Shown here one piece after another: positions 1 to 7,137 of a stretch of 9,684 nt of DNA (position 1 is the first letter of the stretch; each line of letters starts with the position of its first letter). This DNA is from an uncultured Acidobacteriota bacterium (GTDB taxonomy: Bacteria; Acidobacteriota; JAAYUB01). A program made the translations under genes and the position numbers. The notes below the pieces were generated by a model that was given only the letters and a program-made list of their open reading frames with translations, did no database searches and was not told the DNA's origin. The stretch is taken from contig CALAMB010000084.1 in assembly GCA_937925645.1 (NCBI GenBank), positions 1 through 9,684 of the forward strand, written 5' to 3'.

Positions 1-55
1 CACCCATTCACCCATTCACCCATTCACCCATTCACCCATTCACCCATTCACCCAT
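1..55. repeat. Octamer tandem repeat (CACCCATT)n, cut by window edge
   Basis: Six perfect copies of the 8-nt unit CACCCATT are followed by a seventh partial copy. The array begins at the window edge, so its full length is unknown. Read on the minus strand, the direction of ligA transcription, each unit gives GGG separated by TGAAT, producing seven evenly spaced GGG runs. That fits the usual G-quadruplex pattern (three-G tracts, loops of up to seven nt). The period is 8, not a multiple of 3, and no coding frame fits. The array lies 36 bp past the ligA stop. It is probably a variable-number tandem repeat in the ligA 3' flank. Confidence 0.95.
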
Positions 56-61
56 CTAATC

Positions 62-88
62 CTCTGTGTCCTTTGTGTCTCTGTGGTG
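62..88. repeat. Three imperfect 9-nt units of CTCTGTGTC type
   Basis: Three adjacent nonamers, CTCTGTGTC, CTTTGTGTC and TCTGTGGTG, fill the gap between the octamer array and the ligA stop codon. On the minus strand this reads as a CACCACAGAGACACAAAGG-type string. I recall similar CACAGAGACACAGAGGACACAGAG strings recurring between genes in environmental bacterial genomes, but that is memory and could not be checked here. No dyad symmetry or reading frame explains it. Confidence 0.6.
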
Positions 89-90
89 AT

Positions 91-3287
<3,197 letters not shown>

Positions 3288-3305
3288 ATGCGCTCCTCTG
3301 AATGG

Positions 3306-4481
3306 TTATGGTTCCATGGACTGGATCTCGCTGATGAGCAGGCCCATCAGCGATTCCATCTCCCGGTGCATCCGGGAGGTGAAGATCTTGACCTCGGTCC
3401 GCCGCACCTCGGCCGGGTCGCCGGTGCGCACCCGCTCGATCACCGGCTGCCAGCGCGGGTTGTTCCGCACCACCTGTTCGAAGTGGCGCTCGGCCCGCTG
3501 CGGCTGGCGCCGCCGCCGCTCGATGAGCCCGGCCAGGAAGTGGAAAAACGCGGTGCGTCCGAGCCGCGGCGTGGCCTTGCGGGTGTCCGCGGCCGCCTCC
3601 CGCGTGGCGTCGCCCAGGTAGTAAGCGATGGAGCTCAGGAGCGACACCTGGGGCAGGGGCCGCGCCTGGAAGGCGGTCCGGAACGTCCGGCCCGAGCTCT
3701 TGAAATCCTCCGCCAGGAAGCGGGTGACGCCCAGCAGGAACCGGGGCGCGAACGCCCGCGGCGCACGCTGGCCGGCCGACTCCAGGTGCGGCTGCGCGTC
3801 GCCGAACCGGCCGCGCTTGAGCTGGATCAGTCCCATGAGCAGATTGGCCGGCGCGTGCTCCGGGCGCAGGCGGAGGAGCCGTTCGAGGCAGCGCCGGGCG
3901 GCCGCCGGACGGCCGGCGATGAAGTGCAGCTCGGCGAGCACCCGCAGCACGCCCTCGTTCTCCGCGTCCAGGGCCAGCGCCTGCTCCAGCAACTGCACGC
4001 CGCGGCGGTGCCGCGCGGTGTAGAGCAGGGGGACCGCCAGACGGATGTATCGCTTGAACTGGGGCGCCGGGCCGCGGTAGCGGGCCGCCACCGGCTCGAG
4101 CCGCCGGGCCAGATCCTGGCGCTGGTCGTGGCCGAAGAGCTGGCCCTTGAGCTCGTCCTTGACGCGGCGCTCCAGCTCCTTGCGCTCCAGCACGCCCCGC
4201 TGCTCCAGCGCGTCGATGATCTTCTCCACCGAGATGCTCAGGTAGAGGTTGTTGAGGAACTGCTTCTCCAGATAGCTGACGAGCTCCTCCAGGTTTTTCT
4301 CCGAGCTCTTCAGACTGAACTCGATGGTGGAGATCCGCTCCAGGTCGGCGTCGTCCAGGAGATAGTTCACCTCGTCCCGGTACTGGTGGGGCACCACCGG
4401 CGGCGTGAGCTCCGCGTGGCACTTCTCGCAGCGCAGGGCGAAATCGGGATTACGGGCGTGACAGCGCTGGCAGATGTTCAT
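3306..4481 (-). CDS. Uncharacterised zinc-ribbon / tetratricopeptide-repeat protein
   Basis: A 391-aa protein of unknown function. It opens with a CxxC...CxxC zinc ribbon (C4, C7, C18, C21), then a predicted helical region (about 35-115) rich in charged residues (KSSEKNLEELVSYLEKQ). A run of degenerate TPR-like helix pairs follows (about 142-343), with clear examples at GVQLLEQALALDAENEGVLR and AARRCLERLLRLRPEHAPANLLMGLIQLKRGRFGDAQ. The C-terminus is a short helix ending in QSMEP. No signal peptide or membrane segment is seen, so it is probably a cytoplasmic scaffold or adaptor. The start was chosen because the ribbon begins immediately at MNICQRC; the nearest Shine-Dalgarno-like GGGGAGG is about 16 nt upstream, unusually far. 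It lies 25 bp after the dehydrogenase and 18 bp before recA, which suggests co-transcription but does not define a role. Confidence 0.85.
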   Translation of the reverse strand: MNICQRCHARNPDFALRCEKCHAELTPPVVPHQYRDEVNYLLDDADLERISTIEFSLKSSEKNLEELVSYLEKQFLNNLYLSISVEKIIDALEQRGVLERKELERRVKDELKGQLFGHDQRQDLARRLEPVAARYRGPAPQFKRYIRLAVPLLYTARHRRGVQLLEQALALDAENEGVLRVLAELHFIAGRPAAARRCLERLLRLRPEHAPANLLMGLIQLKRGRFGDAQPHLESAGQRAPRAFAPRFLLGVTRFLAEDFKSSGRTFRTAFQARPLPQVSLLSSIAYYLGDATREAAADTRKATPRLGRTAFFHFLAGLIERRRRQPQRAERHFEQVVRNNPRWQPVIERVRTGDPAEVRRTEVKIFTSRMHREMESLMGLLISEIQSMEP

Positions 4482-4506
4482 GGGTGCGTCGGCGTTCGCC
4501 TCCCCG

Positions 4507-5364
4507 TCAGGACTGGTCGTATTCGTAGAAGCCCCGGCCGGACTTCCGGCCCAGCCAGCCGGCATCGACCATCTTCCGCAGCAGCGGGCACGGCCGGTAC
4601 TTGGGGTCGCGGAACCCCTCGTGCAGCACATCCAGGATGTTGAGGCAGACGTCCAGGCCGATGAAGTCGGCCAGGGTCAGGGGCCCCATCGGATGGTTCA
4701 TGCCCAGCTTCATGACGGTGTCGATCGCCTCGCGGCTGGCGACGCCTTCCATCAGGGCGAAGGCGGCCTCATTGATCATGGGCATCAGCACCCGGTTGGA
4801 GATGAAGCCCGGGTAGTCGTTGACCTCCACCGGCACCTTGCCGAACTGCTCGGCCAGGCAGCGGGTTTCGGCATAGGTGGCGTCGCTCGTGGCGATGCCG
4901 CGGATGATCTCCACCAGCTTCATGAGGGGGACCGGGTTCATGAAGTGCATGCCGATGACGCGGTCGGGCCGGCGGGTGGTCGCCGCCAGGCGGGTGATGG
5001 AGATCGAGGAGGTGTTGCTGGCCAGGATGACCTCGGGGCGACACCGCGCGTCCAGCCGCCGGAAAATCTCCTGCTTCGTGGCGAAGTCCTCGAAGACCGC
5101 CTCGACGACGAAGTCGGCGTCGGCGCACTCGTCCAGCGACGAGGTGGTCGTGATCCGGCCCAGGGTCTGCGCCCGGGTCTCGTCGGTGATGACGCCTTTC
5201 TCGACGAACTTGGCCAGACTCTTGCCGATGGCGGCCATGGCGCGTTCCAGCGGCGTCGCCTGCACGTCCACCAGCTTCACCCGCAGGCCTGCGGCGGCGG
5301 CCGTCTGGGCGATGCCGTGGCCCATGGTGCCGGCGCCGATCACGGTGAAGGTTGTGAGAGCCAT
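4507..5364 (-). CDS. 3-hydroxybutyryl-CoA dehydrogenase (3-hydroxyacyl-CoA dehydrogenase family)
   Basis: Interconverts 3-hydroxybutyryl-CoA and acetoacetyl-CoA with NAD(P)(H), serving butyrate/butanol-type metabolism or short-chain beta-oxidation. The 285-aa length matches the stand-alone Hbd/PaaH type (about 282). It has an N-terminal Rossmann fold with GAGTMG at 10-15 and an acidic D33 after the second strand (KLVDVQ), the ASNTSS segment (about 115-120), the catalytic His in GMHFMNPVP (H140) with its partner Glu in KLVEII (E152), N190 in PGFISNR, and the C-terminal helical domain with [12 protein letters not shown] and the ending [14 protein letters not shown] at 5364 is preferred over the frame's first ATG at 5385 because AGGAGGG lies nine nt before it. 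No thiolase, crotonase or acyl-CoA dehydrogenase gene is nearby, so the pathway direction cannot be told from the window. Confidence 0.95.
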   Translation of the reverse strand: MALTTFTVIGAGTMGHGIAQTAAAAGLRVKLVDVQATPLERAMAAIGKSLAKFVEKGVITDETRAQTLGRITTTSSLDECADADFVVEAVFEDFATKQEIFRRLDARCRPEVILASNTSSISITRLAATTRRPDRVIGMHFMNPVPLMKLVEIIRGIATSDATYAETRCLAEQFGKVPVEVNDYPGFISNRVLMPMINEAAFALMEGVASREAIDTVMKLGMNHPMGPLTLADFIGLDVCLNILDVLHEGFRDPKYRPCPLLRKMVDAGWLGRKSGRGFYEYDQS

Positions 5365-5444
5365 CGGTGCGTTCCCTCCTGTCATTAATCTATAACGTTT
5401 GAACCGGTCGGGTGTTCAGGTCCGGCGACGCGCGCCGGGTCCGC

Positions 5445-6110
5445 TCACGACGAAATCCCCTTGAACGCCTCCACCCGGTCGTCCGGGCCCACCAGGACGA
5501 GCACGTCCGTCTGCTTCAGGACGAAATCCGGACGGGCCAGCACGAAGACGTGGCTGCCGTCCGCCCGCAATTCCTTGATGCCGATGACGTTCAGCAGGTA
5601 ATCCTTCCGCAGCTTGGCATCCAGAATGGATTTGCCCACCAGAAAGGCGGGCGCCGTCAGCTCCAGGATGGTGACGCCGTCGCCCAGGGAGATCTGGTCC
5701 AGCACGTCCTTGTGGCCGTAGCGGTCGGCCGTGCGGATGGCCATCTCCTTTTCGGGGAAGACCACCTCGGTGGCGCCGATCTTCCGGAGGATCTTGCCGT
5801 GGGTGTCGTTGACGGCCTTGACCACGATTTTCTGGACGCCCATCTCGGCCAGGTGCAGCGTGATCAGGATCGAATTGTCGATCCGCTCGCCCACGCTGAT
5901 GATGGCGCAGTCGACGTCCTGCAGCCCCAGCGCCTCCAGCGTCTCGCGGTCGGTGGCGTCGGCGTGGACCGCCTGGGAAGCCGCGTCGCGGACGCGCTGC
6001 ACCATCTCCTCGCTGATGTCGACGGCGATGACGTCGTGGCCCTTCTCATACAGGGACTGGGCGACATGAAAACCGAAGATTCCCAGTCCGATCACCGCGT
6101 AGCGCGCCAT
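5445..6110 (-). CDS. TrkA/KtrA-family K+ transport regulatory (RCK) protein
   Basis: Cytoplasmic ligand-sensing subunit expected to form a ring under a Ktr/Trk-type potassium channel and gate it in response to bound nucleotides. The 221-aa length is that of a single-RCK KtrA/KtrC-type protein rather than the duplicated ~450-aa TrkA of enterobacteria. RCK_N (about 1-120) starts with VIGLGIFGFHVA, the GxGxxG dinucleotide motif (G8, G10, G13), and has the acidic D31 at the end of strand two. RCK_C (about 140-221) contains LTAPAFLVGKSILDAKLRKDYLLNVIGIK. The membrane partner is not in the window. GGGAG lies ten nt before the ATG, and an extended -10 promoter lies 36 bp upstream. It is the first gene of the five-gene minus-strand run, 80 bp ahead of the dehydrogenase. 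Confidence 0.93.
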   Translation of the reverse strand: MARYAVIGLGIFGFHVAQSLYEKGHDVIAVDISEEMVQRVRDAASQAVHADATDRETLEALGLQDVDCAIISVGERIDNSILITLHLAEMGVQKIVVKAVNDTHGKILRKIGATEVVFPEKEMAIRTADRYGHKDVLDQISLGDGVTILELTAPAFLVGKSILDAKLRKDYLLNVIGIKELRADGSHVFVLARPDFVLKQTDVLVLVGPDDRVEAFKGISS

Positions 6111-6145
6111 GATGAGTGTGCTCCCGGCCCGAAATTCAGTCCGGG

Positions 6146-6176
6146 ATTATACCACAGCGGAAAATGGTCTTGACAA
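6146..6176 (-). promoter_or_regulatory. Probable sigma70-type promoter for the trkA-hbd-TPR-recA-ligA run
   Basis: On the minus strand a perfect TATAAT (6151-6146) is preceded by TG plus one base, an extended -10 element. A -35 is less clear: TTGTCA-like sequence at 6176-6171 gives a 19-bp spacer, longer than the preferred 17, as is common where an extended -10 compensates. Transcription would start near 6139, giving a leader of about 30 nt before the ATG at 6110. The -35 region overlaps that of the divergent tRNA promoter. Confidence 0.65.
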
Positions 6177-6198
6177 TAAAGAACCCCTGCGGTATTAA
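6170..6198 (+). promoter_or_regulatory. Sigma70-type promoter of tRNA-Ala
   Basis: A perfect -35 TTGACA (6170-6175) is followed after exactly 17 bp by TATTAA (6193-6198; four of six match the -10 consensus). The predicted start, near 6205, leaves about 20 nt of 5' leader to be removed by RNase P before the mature tRNA end at 6227. Sequence after the -10 is fairly GC-rich (GGTGCTCGC), which would suit a growth-rate-controlled stable RNA promoter, though that part is inference. Confidence 0.75.
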
Positions 6199-6226
6199 AG
6201 GTGCTCGCTGGACGGATCTTTGCCGT

Positions 6227-6302
6227 GGGGCTATAGCTCAGCTGGAAGAGCACATGACTGGCAGTCATGGGGTCAGGGGTTCAAATCCCCTTAGCTCCAC
6301 CA
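6227..6302 (+). tRNA. tRNA-Ala, anticodon GGC
   Basis: Complete 76-nt cloverleaf with encoded CCA. The acceptor stem GGGGCTA/TAGCTCC contains the G3:U70 wobble pair that is the alanine identity element. The D arm is GCTC/GAGC, and the anticodon arm CATGA/TCATG encloses the loop CTGGCAG, giving anticodon GGC at positions 34-36, which reads GCC and GCU codons. The T arm is AGGGG-TTCAAAT-CCCCT and the discriminator base is A73. It has its own promoter and terminator and runs divergently from the trkA operon. Confidence 0.99.
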
Positions 6303-6309
6303 AATACAC

Positions 6310-6338
6310 GAGGCACCCTTCCGGGTGCCTCTTTTTTT
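6310..6338 (+). terminator. Intrinsic terminator of tRNA-Ala
   Basis: A perfect 9-bp stem, GAGGCACCC (6310-6318) with GGGTGCCTC (6323-6331), and a TTCC loop are followed at once by seven T residues (6332-6338). It starts seven nt after the tRNA CCA end. Confidence 0.96.
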
Positions 6339-6342
6339 CGGA

Positions 6343-6372
6343 CCGCGCCGGCCGGCCAAGCCGGCGGCGCGG
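6343..6372 (+). other. Very GC-rich hairpin ahead of the small Cys-rich gene
   Basis: CCGCGCC (6343-6349) pairs with GGCGCGG (6366-6372). The stem continues inward through G6350-C6365 and, after a bulged G6351, CCGGC (6352-6356) with GCCGG (6360-6364), around a three-base CAA loop. No T-run follows, so it is not an intrinsic terminator. It ends ten nt before the AGGAG of the next gene and could be a 5' leader structure. In such GC-rich DNA it may also be chance. Confidence 0.3.
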
Positions 6373-6396
6373 CCGCCGCCCGAGGAGATGAACATC

Positions 6397-6624
6397 ATGG
6401 AGCCAACCGCCGTCACCGACCGGGACCGGGCCATGGCCCGGCGCTGCGTGGAGTGCCCCGTGTGCAGCCATGCCCGGCGCCGCCAGCGCGGACTCGCCTA
6501 CTGGTTCGTCCGCCGGATCGAAGGGAGCGTCTGTCCGTATTGCCGCGCCTATGAGCGAGTCTACGGCCGCAAGGCGCACGAGCCGGTCCCGGATGAAACA
6601 GACTCCACATCGTTGCGTGGCTGA
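6397..6624 (+). CDS. Small cysteine-rich protein with two CxxC-type knuckles, unknown function
   Basis: A 75-aa basic protein. Two cysteine clusters, CVECPVC (C17, C20, C23) and CPYC, are separated by about 25 residues rich in Arg and aromatics (ARRRQRGLAYWFVRRIEG). They are followed by RAYERVYGRKAHEPV. The pattern is that of a small zinc-binding domain, with one cysteine more than the four needed for a single site. ATG at 6397 is chosen because AGGAG (6383-6387) stands nine nt before it; the in-frame ATG at 6388 directly abuts that site. It follows the tRNA-Ala terminator with no separate promoter that I recognise, so it may depend on read-through. I have a vague recollection of similar CPYCRAYE-x-VYGRKAHEP endings in hypothetical proteins of other phyla, unconfirmed. 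The conserved-looking composition argues that it is real, but the function is unknown. Confidence 0.75.
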   Translation: MEPTAVTDRDRAMARRCVECPVCSHARRRQRGLAYWFVRRIEGSVCPYCRAYERVYGRKAHEPVPDETDSTSLRG

Positions 6625-6693
6625 AGCGTGAATTGCTGACCCGAAGGGCGGTCACGGAACCCGCGCGTCACGTCCCGGCGCCGGCCATGGGCG

Positions 6694-6918
6694 TCACGCC
6701 TCGGGATCGGCGGACGTCGGGGGGGTGCTGGGGGATTTGTCGGGCTTGGCGCCTCCGCCGGAGGCGATGAGCCAACCCATCCCGCCGCCCAGCAGGACGG
6801 CGAGGTATGGGTTGCCGGTCATGCCTCAGGTGGATCCGGCGCAGGCGGACAGGTAGTGGACGAGATAGCCTGCGGCGCAACCGGCCAGGATCGCGACAAA
6901 GGGCTTGAGGTATTTCAC
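6694..6918 (-). CDS. Small membrane selenoprotein, DUF6132-like, with in-frame UGA (Sec)
   Basis: Two short hydrophobic helices (about residues 3-24 and 37-53 from the GTG start) flank a C-x4-U motif: C26-A-G-S-T-U31-G-M-T-G-N-P-Y. The UGA is at 6828-6826. Small two-helix proteins of the DUF6132 type, as I recall them, carry C-x4-C-P-I-T-S-N-P-[YW] at this point, so the UGA replaces the second Cys and flanking homology continues in frame on both sides. A SECIS-like hairpin follows. GTG at 6918 is preferred because GGGAG lies nine nt upstream and the protein then begins (V/M)KYLKPF; an ATG at 6942 adds eight residues and has no good ribosome site. The tail after the second helix is polar and Pro/Ser-rich and ends at another UGA (6696-6694), giving 74 aa. 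Role unknown; a membrane thiol/selenol redox function is inferred. Standard gene calling would miss it or make two fragments. No selenocysteine machinery gene is in the window. Confidence 0.85.
6774..6813 (-). promoter_or_regulatory. Putative bacterial SECIS element
   Basis: Located 13-52 nt downstream of the in-frame UGA. On the mRNA, AACCCAU (6813-6807) pairs with AUGGGUU (6780-6774), then CC with GG, then CGCCGUCC (6802-6795) with GGGCGGCG (6790-6783), closing a UGCU tetraloop. This gives 17 base pairs with two single-base bulges (A and U) on the 5' side. The loop starts 32 nt after the UGA with G as its second base. This agrees with the published bacterial SECIS consensus, as I know it: apical loop about 16-37 nt from the UGA and a guanosine among the first two loop bases. 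It would be bound by SelB to deliver Sec-tRNA. Confidence 0.75.
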
Positions 6919-6927
6919 GGCACGATT

Positions 6928-6932
6928 CTCCC
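6928..6932 (-). promoter_or_regulatory. Ribosome binding site deciding the selenoprotein GTG start
   Basis: GGGAG on the minus strand, nine nt before the GTG at 6918-6916. The upstream in-frame ATG at 6942 lacks a comparable site. If the ATG is used instead, this GGGAG is merely coding sequence. Confidence 0.5.
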
Positions 6933-6942
6933 GTTTTGACAT

Positions 6943-7137
6943 GATCGTCCGGGCTGGGGGACTCCCGTTTCGTCATGGGAATGGATGCCGATGCCACCGG
7001 TTGGATTCTCGCCACACGACCGGCCGGTTCCCACTCCACCGGCGCCATCCTGCAACGAAGGTCCGGGTCGGCCTGGCTCCACGGAGTTGTCCGGTTCGTG
7101 AAAAGGCCGGATCCCGGGTCGTTCGTTCGGTCCGAAG
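6943..7137. other. Intergenic stretch with no recognised gene
   Basis: About 195 bp lie between the phosphoesterase stop and the selenoprotein gene. On the minus strand I find no convincing -35/-10 pair and no hairpin with a T-run. Only a 13-of-15 local duplication of the selenoprotein start region is visible (6962-6976 against 6928-6942). A 126-codon open frame starting at 7048 crosses it but has the Arg/Pro-rich composition of a shadow frame. Confidence 0.6.

Noticed and set aside
1..55. CRISPR array
   Set aside because: Units are 8 nt with no spacers; it is a simple tandem repeat.
5389..5419. Promoter for the dehydrogenase gene (TATAGA with CTGAAC upstream on the minus strand)
   Set aside because: The spacer would be 19 bp, both boxes are imperfect, and transcription would start almost on the Shine-Dalgarno sequence.
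6265..6579. Minus-strand 104-codon frame ending ...VELRGFEPLTP
   Set aside because: The ending is the antisense of tRNA-Ala, a well-known artefact of frames crossing tRNA genes, and the rest is antisense to the terminator and the small Cys-rich gene.
6637..6654. TGACC...GGTCA hairpin as a terminator between the convergent small genes
   Set aside because: Only five base pairs with an eight-base loop and no T-run in either direction.
6694..6942. UGA as an ordinary nonsense mutation, or two separate tiny genes
   Set aside because: The motif continues in frame on both sides, the codon replaces a cysteine specifically, and a SECIS-like hairpin follows. The downstream ATG (6822) would start inside the motif without a ribosome site. 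Not fully excluded without homologues.
6668..7048. 126-codon minus-strand frame over the selenoprotein gene
   Set aside because: Different frame, Arg-rich after the first third, no domain, poor ribosome site. The frame with the UGA has helices and the conserved-looking motif.
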